NCBI GenBank assembly: GCA_015501075.1
Contig: JADNYJ010000387.1
Span: 1 to 30,538, forward strand
DNA: 30,538 nucleotides
Direction of reading: 5' to 3'
Source: Gymnopilus junonius
Taxonomy: Eukaryota; Basidiomycota; Agaricomycetes; Agaricales; Galerinaceae
Shown here: positions 20,993 through 30,538 of the stretch, in pieces
How the letters are laid out: the number at the start of each line of letters is the position of its first letter
Numbering within the stretch: position 1 is the first letter of the stretch
Program-made: the position numbers and the translations under genes
The notes under the pieces: generated by a model
The model's input: the letters and a program-made list of their open reading frames with translations, nothing else
The model's database searches: none
What the model was told of the DNA's origin: nothing

Positions 20993-22981
20993 CCTCAATC
21001 CAGCTAGAGCTACATTATACCTGTGTATATATGCACACAGTATCGAATCCTATGTCACACATCCCTTACTGCGGCCATTGCCTCCTTGAACATTTCATTC
21101 CATTCGGCGCCCTCATTTCTTTACTCTCCTGCTCTTACTACTATTTTGAGTAATTTGATTTCGATATATTTGCGAGAAGCACTTAACCTCTATTATTATG
21201 CTCGGGAGATGTATTTGAAGTCACCAATTCTTTAAATCGTAACACTCTCTACTAGCTCGTCTATCTACGCTGCACTGGAATTTTCATCGCAGCCAAAGCC
21301 TACTGTTGGTAGGAAATCCGACGGGCAGTGACTGGCTGAAACGTTCGAACTCTGATGACTGAGTTCATACCTACATACTTTCCCGACTACTTACTCCAAT
21401 CATCTTCGACCCTTTGACACCTATGCGCGCTGCAATGGAATATCCATCGTGATGCATCCAATATTATATGGTCATACCGACAACTGAGTTTGTCTACGCA
21501 CTTGGTTTACACTCGACTCTTCGACTCGGAGGCCTCCAGTGCTATGGTAAATGCAGAATATATTTACCAATCATTCTTGTATTCAATCTTGTTGCCCGGA
21601 TGCAAGTAGGATTTCCTGTGCTGAATCAGCGAGGTCTAAAAGTTGCGCACAAGCACTTTTTTTAATTGCCTCACATTTTAGATGGTGCCTCCATATATTA
21701 GTCACTCAGCTATGCAACAACTCTCATCACATCTAGCTTACATAGCACCAGTTCTGTGTGAATCGACTCTATAAATCTCGATGAATAACTACAACTGCAG
21801 GTTAGCTAGTACCACAGCCAGGCCATGTGATATGATGTATATGTGTCCAGTTGGACTAGGTGACGTCACTTGCAAAATGCCCTGGGAGTCGAAATCGGGT
21901 CCCCCTGTTCAGCTGCCATCATGCCATGCTCGACCCTTGTCACATGCCACATAAGCGATGTCAGCGGGGATTTAAGGGATTTAACACAATCATTAAATCT
22001 GGGCGATTTTAAGGACTTACCATGTGAGGGACGGAAAATAAAGCACAGCCTGCGAAGCATGAGGAGTCCACACTTCAATTTCAAATAGACCCATCGTATC
22101 ATACTAGGGACTTATGTCACACAGGTATTACATGCCGACCAATGTACAGAGAGATACCATGGGTGGACAAAATTAGGATCTTTGGAGATGGACAAAAAAT
22201 AGATGAGCCGAGGGAGAGAGGGCAGCTGACAGTGAACACAAGGCCAACACAATGGGCAAAAAGTGGACACATGGTATCAATGTTATCTGCTTTCCCCCTC
22301 CCCCCTGCTTGTTACTACTATCTTTCTTACTATCTTTCCTTTCATTCATTCTCACTCGATTCGTGCGGCCACCCATGGTCGTGGGTTCTGCTCATAAATG
22401 GGCACAATGGGTGGGGGTGGGCGGTGGCAGTGGCATGCTCGATCGTCATGTCGGTCGGCAGAGACAGAGGGCGTGGTTAGGTTTCCACATCATGCATTAC
22501 TGTCCACTTGGTATCACAGCTCTACTTCTTGAGATGTGTAGCTAATAGATTTGCCACTTTCAGTTTATTCTAAGACAAGGGCTGACAAAGGCTGACAAGG
22601 GGGAATCTAAGTAGTAATTCATCTCTGCGGCCTATGTTTCAAATCTTCCAGAAAGCATCTGTCTTATATTTAGATACAATACTTAGCCTGTAGCAGCGTG
22701 TGGTAGTGGAAAGAAGTCTTCATGAGGCTTTGTATAGGATGGTCAACACTGACCAGGCTCATGGCCAGAGGACTGCATGGTGGACTATAGCATAGAATCC
22801 GAAAGCGAAGACTTGTTACTTAGTGTGCCTAGTATTAGTCAACAGAAGAGCTAGCTATAATCAATTCAAGTAGGTACCAGTCGGGTCAGAGCACGTTATT
22901 AAGATAAATAGTCATCAATAAAGCCCTCTTCTGAAGCTACATCCTACAAGGTATCTGTTGAAACATCTTCGCCACCAGTTC
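20993..22981. other. Long non-genic stretch
   Basis: Nothing between the BRR2 scrap and the gene at 22982 is recognisable. Plus-strand frames of 60-112 codons (for example 21468-21665 and 22142-22480) have no domain and are broken by low-complexity CT/TC runs near 22290-22360. A sequence near 21882-21900 resembles a tRNA B box but lacks a convincing tRNA fold. Probably repeat debris. Confidence 0.4.
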
Positions 22982-25900
22982 ATGTCAACGCTTTCAAGTC
23001 TCTCAAGTGGAGCATTTTCCAGCATATACAACACTGCACCATCCACCCCAATTCACTACCCTGCACCACCCACCCCCACTTATCCCATTGAACTCCTATC
23101 CCATGAAAACGGCAATGGCAAACCCCTCAAGCTCATTATAAAACCATCTTCCCTTCTTGGGTCTAGCATTATTGAGCAAGACAAAGATATAAGTACAAGC
23201 AGCACCTGCTTTCGAGAAAGTTATTCATGGTCTAGGATTCTGCCCATCAATTGATCCGTGAGGACCTCCACCTTCAAAGGCTATCACACCTTCAAGAACT
23301 TGCTTTGAATTGAGCTAGTTCTGAGCATGAATTGAACAAGAAGAGGCAAGAAGAGCTCATTGTCTTATCCACTGCTGTTCAGCACAATGACAGTTGGACT
23401 GCCATATCTCCAGACTATGCACTGGCTTTGGCTGCTGCTGCTCGGAAGATGGTTGAAGCTGAAGTACAAACAAATGAAATCCGCATACAGGAGTGCCTCC
23501 AGCATTTGGAGAATTTGAGAGATGCTGCTGACCTCGCATACACTAAGCTGCAAGAGGCTGACCATCAAATGGGCCGTTTGCTCACCCTGCTCAATTTCGA
23601 AAACATCTCCATTAGAAGTTCCAAGCACAAGACTAGACCATCGATGAGCACCTTCCAGGAGCCAAGAATACCTAGCGCCCACCCAGCATTAGAAAGACCA
23701 GCTTTTCCTCCTTTACCAGATCCCGGGATTGGACAGGTGGGCAGTATGAGCTGCTGACTTGTTGACATACACCAGCCCCTTGTTCTTCTGTTCTTCTGTT
23801 CTTCTATTCTTCATGATCGGCATTCTCTATTCATGGAGTGAAGTTTCCTCTGTATCTAGATTTCATTTTTACCATTCTCTATCTATATGTATCTACTCTT
23901 TCCATTACTGTATCTATCTTGGACCAACCTCTCTTCTGTATTTAAGGCATCCCATGTCTACTCACAACTTGTCACTCTTGGTCTAGCCTAAGTGCCGATG
24001 CAAGCTCCCTCTGGATGTGAGTTGCATCTACTCTTGCAAGTTGGGTGATCTGAAATTCCATTGCATTAGCAACCGGTGATTACAGCAACACTCAAAGTGT
24101 CCATTCGGACCACCAAGTTGCGGCACATAGTTCAGAATCAGGCCATGATGCCCGTCAACCTTGGACGCGGCCTCAAAATACTGTCAGCATATCTTTATTA
24201 TTCCTGGACTCATGTCTGATTTTCGTTTAGTCTCGATATGATGATGACAGTCAGCTACTGACATTGCAGCAAGCAATGATGACCAATTTTGGGGATCACT
24301 TCACAGAACAGGCTGGTGTCAGTATATACCAGCTTCACTATAGTATGACTGATTTCCCCCCTAGATCAATGACGATGGCCAGCTGCCATCATTTCATCAG
24401 CCTTCCATGGCCGAACTGGAAGGCTATTTAACTAAATGATTTCAGGCTAGTACATTGAATCAGCCCAGGCCTGGTTATTTTTCTGCAGAGCTGCCAAACA
24501 ATGTGACTGTCATCCATGAAGGCTGAACACAGACTGGAGTATCACCCCTCTCGGTTCCAGGGCAAGGTATTCCACAATTCAGATCTTTTCAGGTCAGTAT
24601 ATGTTAGCTTACTCTCTAATATGGCTGATTTCCTTCTAGATGACTCCCAACTGGGGACAGGATTTTGGATGCTCTTCTGCCCAATCTATTGCACAGTTAG
24701 CTCAGAATTCTCGGGACTCAATTTCTGGTCCACCTCAACAAAATGTGCCAGCCCAGTTTCAGGTTAGTATATGACATTGTTCTTTTGACTGTGGCTGATT
24801 ACATGGCGTTACTCAAGAGATCCAACTTGTTACCCAAGCCTTTGCATTACAATCAACAGCTACCCCAGCCATCGGACCTCACCTCGACTGCCTCAGAAGC
24901 CGTTGACTGGTGGCAGTGGCCAAGTCCATTTCTGTTTCAGGTCAGTATCTGCTGATCTTCTTTTATAATCATAGCTAATGTCCATTTGAACATTACCTGA
25001 CAGAACTATACAATGCAGGCCTCTCAGCATTCGCCCAATGCCCTTACTCCCTGAGGCACAAACAGAACACCATGTATATTCTCAAAGTAACTCGTTACAG
25101 CCCAATTTGATGAGTGCCATTGGCGCTCCATCACAATCACTCAGCTCTCGTATATCATTGATCTCGACTCCAGTGCAATCTGCTATCAGTACTTCTGCTG
25201 CAGTGGCAGGGATAGTACCTTGGATGCTGTCAAAAGTATGCTATTGAATTATTTAGGTCCTTCTCCTATGGCCATGGTTTCTTTTTTGATTATGCGCAGA
25301 GTCCACACATAGCAGACATCAACCAATTGAAGCAAATGGCCATCTCTCAAAGTGCCGCTGAATATAAATATGGCAAGTGTTTCGATTGAAAATCATCACT
25401 ATTGATCTAATAATTTTATTTCAGGCTTAACTAATGCATCAGCAGACCTAATGGGGCGAGTAAGTGTCTTTTACTTATTTATTATTTCTTTCAGTGTCTC
25501 AGATATGGTTACAGATGGGTGCATCTCTTACGTCAGATAGATCGTTTGATCCAGTTCGTATGGAAAGCAGTGAAAAAATACTATTGCTTGCAGGATCCAA
25601 ATGGTTCACAAGAAGTCGTAAACCAGAACATACTGAAAATAGCTCAGTTTTGTTACAGAGTGGACTTCCTAAGAAGACCACTTCCAATAAGTGATTCGAC
25701 GAGCAATGCTGATGTGAGTAAAATTTCTCTTGACATTTTATCACAATAATAACAGAGTCCACAGGCTTTGGTGTTGAGGTGGCATGACAATGCTGTACAG
25801 GCAATTATAAAACAGTACTTCTTCAGCTCAAGCAGTAGAAGACATTGTCTAGGCTTCCTTCACCCGAGTAAATTTGATAAATATAGTATGCAGGATCTCA

Positions 25901-26201
25901 CTGCTCTCATATTCACAATTGTTTGTTCATTTAATTTTGGCTGGTTTACCAACTTAATGATTAACCTGACCTAGATCGATATGGTTATGGAAGAATGGCA
26001 GTCTGGGTCATTCCAGCAAATTACGTGGAGTGTTGTGGAGATTGAGAGGAGGTATAACACCATATCGCTCAGTCTTGATAGTGACAACAAGAATCCTGAT
26101 ATCAAAGAAGCCATGGACAAGCTTTATTCATCCTGGTTTGATTCTGCAAAGTGCGTTGGTCATATATATAATCAGGCAGTCATAATGTCTGAGACCATGT
26201 A
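22982..26201 (+). CDS. Multi-exon gene of unknown function, possibly DUF6532-like
   Basis: From ATG 22982 (MSTLSSLSSGAFSSIYNTAP) the series continues with a coiled-coil-like exon (about 23311-23750, including ALALAAAARKMVEAEVQ and LQHLENLRDAADLAYTKLQE), then Gln/Ser/Pro-rich exons between 24090 and 25240, then helical exons from 25301 to 26201: INQLKQMAISQSAAEYKYG, LRYGYRWVHLLRQIDRLIQF, WHDNAVQAIIKQYFFSSSSR, MVMEEWQSGSFQQITWSVVE, stop at 26199-26201. The last part, with an E-W-x2-G motif followed by a long helix, is reminiscent of DUF6532 proteins expanded in Agaricomycetes; this is a weak resemblance. Introns at 24183-24230, 24318-24364, 24593-24639, 24763-24817 and from 24941 share sequence. 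The exon between the second and third contains two TGA codons (about 24445 and 24522), so the gene may be damaged or my exon limits are wrong there. One 25 kb intron seems to use a GC donor. Confidence 0.5.
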
Positions 26202-26761
26202 GGCAGGAAGCTATTAGGCACCGCATTCCTGACACCACGTGAATGTGACTACAAGTCATCCATCCACCTAGCTCTCCCCAGTATACACATGATCAATTGT
26301 CATAGTCATTTTGCAACCTTTCTGTAGCATGTATATATAATTTCTTCCCAAACGGCCATACAAACTAGATTTCAAAATGCAGTGTGAAATGATATAATTT
26401 TTGTATAATAAAATATGTTAGTTCAATACATATCAAGGCCCATGCTTCGGCTTCATCATGATCTCCACAACTCCAGTAACCCACTGTGACAAATGTAAAA
26501 ACCATATGAAGGACCTTCAAACCTTAAACCGGTGGTGCAGCAGGAATACCAGAGAGCTCGAAAGCTCTCAAGCGAGTTATCATCCTTCATGCAAGCGTGC
26601 CCACTCTCATAGACATCCATATGGACACTGGCTTGGTTGTCTTAGTTGACAAAAAGGGATTGAGGTTCCTTGGTGGGGATAACTGTACTACATGATATGA
26701 GATGGTTCATACTCACTAGCAATATCGATATCAAGGAAGCTTTCGATGTTATGGGATACAG
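26202..26761. other. Unassigned region between unknown gene and RNR1 fragment
   Basis: A 63-codon plus frame at 26458-26649 starts MISTTPVTHCDKCKNHMKDL with one C-x2-C pair only. Another plus-strand piece reads [14 protein letters not shown] near 26630-26680. Neither can be assigned. AATAAA-like words near 26400 could serve the 3' end of the preceding gene. Confidence 0.35.
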
Positions 26762-27937
26762 GGGAATACCTGTCGTCCTTGCCAGGGGCCTCCCAGCAGC
26801 AGGGGTGGCAGTGGCAGTGGCAGCAGCAGCAGCAGCAAGAGCAGCCTTAGCTCCTGCAGCCCACTGCTTTTTTGCCTCCTTCAACAACCCCTGATCAACT
26901 GTAAACTGAATAGCCTGCACCACAGGCCTTGTCCTCAAATAATACATGCCCGTCTTCAACCCCTTCTTCCACCCATAGAAATGCATACTTGTCAGCTGGC
27001 CCATCGTCGGGCTCGCCAGATGCACATTCAGACTCTGACTTTAACAAATAAAGGCACCCTGATCTGCAGCGAGGTCGAGGACCTTCTTCTGCAGATCTCC
27101 CAGATGGTTTTGTAGATGGCTTTGACATCGGTGGGGATAGAGGGGATGTTTTGCATGGAGCCATTGTGTGCGATGATCATGTTTTTCATGTTGTCGTCCC
27201 ACAGGCCAAGGGTGACGAGTTCACAGAGGAGCCAGGGGCAGACGACTTGGAATTCGCCAGTGAGGATACAGTGTGTGTAGATGTTGCTGTTGAAAGGAGA
27301 AAGGTGTTAGCAAAAGGTCTGGACATCCACACAAAAAAGAAACTCATACCTAGTGTAAGGCTCAAAACACTCATTATTACCCAAAATCTGACTCGTTGAC
27401 GCAGTCAGCATAGATGCAACCAACAACGAATTCCTCAATCCCATCTGGGCAATCTTCGCCTTGAGCTCCTTCCAATAATCCATAGGTGTAATGCCCCACA
27501 GATCATACTACAGCTGGCCCTGCTGTGCCGGACTGCCCATCCATGTCTCATAGGGCCCTTCCCACTCAGCGATCTCTGAGGATGCTTCCAATGTGGCATG
27601 GTAGATTGTCTCGAAGACCTTGATGTTTAGCTCCTTTGCTTCCTGAGAGTCGAATGACATATGTAATGCCATGAAAGCATCTGCGAGCCCTTGAACACCG
27701 ACACCAATAGGGTGGTGGTGCATGCTGGATCGGCGGGCTTCAGGGATGGGTAATAATTCACATCAATGATCTTGTTGAGGTTGTATGTGACCACCTTGGT
27801 CACATCGTGCAGCTTTTGGAAGTCGTATTGGCTGTTGACGATGAAGGAGGGAAGAGCAGAGAAGCGAGGTTGCATATGGCCATTTCGTCAAGGGAGGAGT
27901 ATTCCAGGATTTCAGTGCACAGGTTGAGGTCTTTATT
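26762..27937 (-). pseudogene. C-terminal part of ribonucleotide reductase large subunit (RNR1)
   Basis: RNR1 reduces ribonucleoside diphosphates to deoxy forms. In order on the minus strand: [20 protein letters not shown], then [62 protein letters not shown], an intron at 27349-27287, NIYTHCILTGEFQVVCPWLL, MIIAHNGSMQNIPSIPTDVK, and [20 protein letters not shown]. The N-terminal half is missing, and so is the conserved redox-active cysteine tail; an Ala/Thr-rich run replaces it. At least three frameshifts occur (near 27860, 27735 and 27090). TAG at 27508-27510 and TAA at 27041-27043 stand where the family has Gln. The retained intron shows it was copied as DNA. Its left edge in gene order ends exactly at the KDZ element. 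Confidence 0.92.
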
Positions 27938-29532
27938 GTCCCCCTGTAATTCCTGTAGGATTGGGGCCCATTCCTGTAGGATTCCTGTAGGACTGGGCAT
28001 ATAGTGCACCATATTAAGATGGCTGAGGCCCAGAGTCCTATAGGATTGGACCAGGATTGGGCCAAATTGGTCCAATCCTGAGGACTGGTCCTGGTAGCCC
28101 TATAGGACTGGGATTATTTAGGTTATTTTGATGTGTTTTAACTATATTTATGGCTATTTAGGGTATAACTAAGCTAAATATAGGTAATACCGACTTTTCT
28201 GTATATTATGTAAGCTAAAAACACATGGAAAACAAGTGCAAATGCAAAAACCCCTGCTAGTCCTATAGGACTAGAACACTTTGAGGCCATTTAGATGTTT
28301 TTTAATCAATTTTAAGGGTATTTAGGGTATAACTAAGTTAACTATAGCTAGTACCAGTTTATTCTGATATTATGTAAGCCCTTTATGCAATCAACACTAC
28401 CATCTTCTTGCATCATGGTGTTTGGTGCATAACTGCACTAATTGAAGTGTTGAGGGAACTTCTGCCTGCCAAGATCATCAGACAGATTGGAACACTTTCA
28501 GGAAGTACTCCTGTCACAATGTCTGGTCAGGTATCCACTGACTTCTCCAGAGATCAGCTGAAAGCTATGCTTGGCAGCCAAGATCCCAAGGCCCCAATCC
28601 AACAATGATGATCCTGCTAGCAATCCTCTTTGCCACCAAATTACTTCAGCCCTGGCTGCTATTACTGTGTTGAAACAATTTGCGCACCCTGGTGTTGTTA
28701 TTGCTTGGACCAAATTTGCTCATTCAGAATCAACAACCAACATTCTCAACTTCCTTGCATCAGTTTATCCTACCCAAGACTCATGGCCTGACTATATATG
28801 CATTGATAAAGCATGTCAGGTACTTGCAACTGCAGTCACAATGGAAGCTGGGAGGTATGGAAGCATACATCTTGTTTATTGTGGATGCCTACCATTATAT
28901 CAATCATCGCCTTCAGGATTATCTCTGCCAGACTTATTGCAATCCTGCTCCAGCAAACAATGTGGCCCCAAACTTGGTGATTGTAGAATATGATTCAAAT
29001 GGACAACCTTATGTCACCAGGCCTTCAATACTCAAGTCTGTGAACAACTCAATGCATGGCTTGGAGGCTATCAGTCCATTGCCAAATGGATGACTCCTGA
29101 AACTTCAACTGGTTTATTCATGTTATGCTGTTCTATCATACTAAATACACCATCAAGAAGCAGCAGAAGAAGCAGTCAAACCAGGAGACAGAAGATGGTG
29201 ATATTGGACTTGATGAAGAGACAGAAACAGAGGAAGAAGAAGGATCTGATGAAGAGTAGTCATAGGAAAGGTGAATAGTAATAAAAGAAGTGTATATTAG
29301 TGTAAAAATATATCATAACAAGTATAGTTCTCTTCATATATGATAATCTAGGGTCATTCCTACAGGATTCCTATAGGACTGCCCTTGGGAGTCTGTTTCT
29401 GATATGGTTTGGGCCTAATCCTACAGGAATCCTATAGGATTCCTGTAGGACTGCTCTCAGAATTCTGTTTTGGCCCCAATCCTACAGGAATCCTATAGGA
29501 CTCAGGCCAGTCCTATAGGAATAGTAGGGGAC
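27938..29532 (+). mobile_element. KDZ-type DNA transposon, partial and probably non-autonomous
   Basis: The 5' end reads GTCCCCCTGTAATTCCTGTA (from 27938) and the 3' end in reverse complement reads GTCCCCTACTATTCCTATAG (from 29532), followed by AGGA(T/C)TGG, giving terminal inverted repeats of about 28 bp. Subterminal regions at both ends are packed with the palindromic word TCCTATAGGA and its variant TCCTGTAGGA. Inside is the C-terminal part of a KDZ-type transposase on the plus strand. At about 1.6 kb it is much shorter than autonomous KDZ elements. The flanks (TCTTTATT before, TGAAAAGT after) do not match, so no target-site duplication remains. It sits at the broken edge of the RNR1 fragment. 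Confidence 0.75.
28408..29259 (+). pseudogene. KDZ-type transposase, frameshifted C-terminal part
   Basis: Pieces in order: PAKIIRQIGTLSGSTP (28465 region), ALAAITVLKQFAHPGVVIAW, NFLASVYPTQDSWPDYICID, then DAYHYINHRLQDYLCQTYCN, QVCEQLNAWLGG-type sequence, and an acidic tail EETETEEEEGSDEE before TAG 29257-29259. The motif H-Y-I-N-H-R ... C-x3-Y-C-N-P-A-P and the later N-T-Q-x-C-E-Q-L-N-x-W are typical of KDZ transposases. Compared with the inverted copy on the right, single G residues are missing near 28874, 29013 and 29099, each in a GG pair, and each shifts the frame. The N-terminal catalytic part is not seen. Confidence 0.8.
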
Positions 29533-29543
29533 TGAAAAGTACT
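28839..29543. repeat. Left arm of large inverted repeat
   Basis: About 705 bp that recur as reverse complement at 29828-30538 with near identity. The arm includes the transposase 3' half, its 3' flank, the KDZ terminal repeat and 11 bp beyond it (TGAAAAGTACT). The pairing is still intact where the window ends, so the true arm is longer. Confidence 0.9.
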
Positions 29544-29544
29544 G

Positions 29545-29826
29545 CCAGCACTTCCTGACCACTCTCTGGCATCTTCGAAATTGGCCGCAATGCCTGGTGG
29601 AACAACCTTGCTGGACCAGGCTCCAAGTCAGTTCTGCAAATTAAGTCGCAGGTGATGAGGACGTTTCTGCCCTCATCTCCCACATGGTTGACACTGCATC
29701 CCTAAGCACCAAGGATGGCGGCATTCGGGCATAACGACATGAAGATGAATGCATCTAGTCAACTTGCAAATGTGAGGAGCATATCAAAAGTCAAACACTG
29801 GCAGGCTTCTGCATCGCCCAGATAAA
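29545..29826 (+). repeat. 282-bp dispersed repeat, copy 2 (palindrome spacer)
   Basis: A copy, in the same orientation, of 16887-17170. It fills almost exactly the space between the two inverted arms. Two single-G deletions (in the words matching GGCCGGCG and GTCGGCAGG of copy 1) break the open frame that copy 1 carries. Confidence 0.88.
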
Positions 29827-29827
29827 C

Positions 29828-30538
29828 AGTACTTTTCAGTCCCCCTACTATTCCTATAGGACTGGCCTGAGTCCTATAGGATTCCTGTAGGATTGGGGCC
29901 AAAACAGAATTCTGAGAGCAGTCCTACAGGAATCCTATAGGATTCCTGTAGGATTAGGCCCAAACCATATCAGAAACAGACTCCCAAGGGCAGTCCTATA
30001 GGAATCCTGTAGGAATGACCCTAGATTATCATATATGAAGAGAACTATACTTGTTATGATATATTTTTACACTAATATACACTTCTTTTATTACTATTCA
30101 CCTGTTTCTATGACTACTCTTCATCAGATCCTTCTTCTTCCTCTGTTTCTGTCTCTTCATCAAGTCCAATATCACCATCTTCTGTCTCCTGGTTTGACTG
30201 CTTCTTCTGCTGCTTCTTGATGGTGTATTTAGTATGATAGAACAGCATAACATGAATAAACCAGTTGAAGTTTCCAGGAGTCATCTGTTTGGCAATGGAC
30301 TGATAACCTCCAAGCCATGCATTGAGTTGTTCACAGACTTGAGTATTGAAGGCCTGGTGACCATAAGGTTGTCCATTTGAATCATATTCTACAATCACCA
30401 AGTTTGGGGCCACATTGTTTGCTGGAGCAGGATTGCAATAAGTCTGGCAGAGATAATCCTGAAGGCGATGATTGATATAATGGTAGGCATCCACAATAAA
30501 CCAAGATGTATGCTTCCATACCTCCCAGCTTCTATTGG
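29828..30538. repeat. Right arm of large inverted repeat (runs off window)
   Basis: Reverse complement of 28839-29543. It starts with AGTACTTTTCA, then the KDZ terminal repeat from 29839 (GTCCCCCTACTATTCCTATA), the palindromic TCCTATAGGA cluster, the 3' flank and the transposase 3' half. It reaches the last base of the window still paired. Confidence 0.9.
30114..30538 (-). CDS. KDZ-type transposase, C-terminal part (runs off window)
   Basis: Open on the minus strand from the window edge (first full codon at 30536-30534) to the stop at 30114, about 140 residues. It reads RSWEVWKHTSWFIVDAYHYI, NHRLQDYLCQTYCNPAPANN, HQAFNTQVCEQLNAWLGGYQ, MTPGNFNWFIHVMLFYHTKY and an acidic Glu-rich tail. These match the C-terminal section of KDZ transposases. 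Unlike the left copy it has no frameshift in the visible part, so an intact element may continue to the right. Its 3' end faces that of the left copy. Confidence 0.85.
   Translation of the reverse strand, partial: NRSWEVWKHTSWFIVDAYHYINHRLQDYLCQTYCNPAPANNVAPNLVIVEYDSNGQPYGHQAFNTQVCEQLNAWLGGYQSIAKQMTPGNFNWFIHVMLFYHTKYTIKKQQKKQSNQETEDGDIGLDEETETEEEEGSDEE

Noticed and set aside
21798..21910. A-box and B-box-like words suggesting a tRNA or tRNA-derived SINE
   Set aside because: The B-box-like word has two mismatches, the T-stem does not pair, and no cloverleaf can be drawn.
22290..22360. CT-rich tract considered as an LTR polypurine/pyrimidine signal
   Set aside because: No flanking long terminal repeats, primer-binding site or retroelement protein found.
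27151..27399. 82-codon plus-strand frame
   Set aside because: Antisense to the RNR1 fragment, whose minus-strand residues match the family closely.
1..30538. CRISPR arrays, rRNA genes and bacterial-type operons
   Set aside because: No such structures; intron density and gene content are fungal.

Overview
The window is nuclear DNA of a filamentous basidiomycete, most likely an Agaricomycete. The evidence is many short introns (about 47-75 bp, GT-AG, some genes with a dozen or more), homologues such as NOC4 and a secreted GH47 alpha-mannosidase, an F-box protein with cysteine pairs, and a KDZ-type (Kyakuja/Dileera/Zisupton) transposase. I cannot name the species.

The left part is a conserved host block. 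After 2.7 kb of AT-rich sequence without a clear gene (an edge fragment may be zinc-cluster-like) come NOC4 (+, 2732-4970), a convergent secreted GH47 1,2-alpha-mannosidase (-, 5534-8150, 18 exons that close exactly to 541 codons plus stop) and a large F-box protein gene (-, 9926-13452). NOC4 acts in 40S ribosome assembly, GH47 in trimming mannose glycans, and the F-box protein probably in protein turnover. They look like unrelated neighbours. A short foldback element (9179-9282) lies between the last two.

From about 13.8 kb to the end the window is accessory sequence. A non-autonomous hAT-like element (14058-14784) has matching terminal repeats and a perfect 8-bp target duplication, and it carries a PHD-like exon pair. 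Then follow small orphan reading frames and pieces of host genes that keep introns but are frameshifted or stopped: proteasome RPN2 (about 17270-18622, containing a 15-bp minisatellite), an HSP70 scrap, a BRR2 helicase scrap, and the C-terminal half of ribonucleotide reductase RNR1 (-, 26762-27937). A multi-exon gene of unknown function (22982-26201) has five introns that resemble each other.

The right end is a nested structure. A KDZ-type element (27938-29532) sits at the broken edge of the RNR1 fragment. Its 3' half is repeated in inverted orientation (29828 to beyond the window end), and the spacer between the arms is a 282-bp copy of sequence found 12.6 kb to the left (16887-17170). Retained introns in the gene scraps argue for DNA-level capture or duplication rather than retroposition. 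Single-G losses in one arm and in the spacer may be assembly errors and should be resolved before the palindrome is read as biology.
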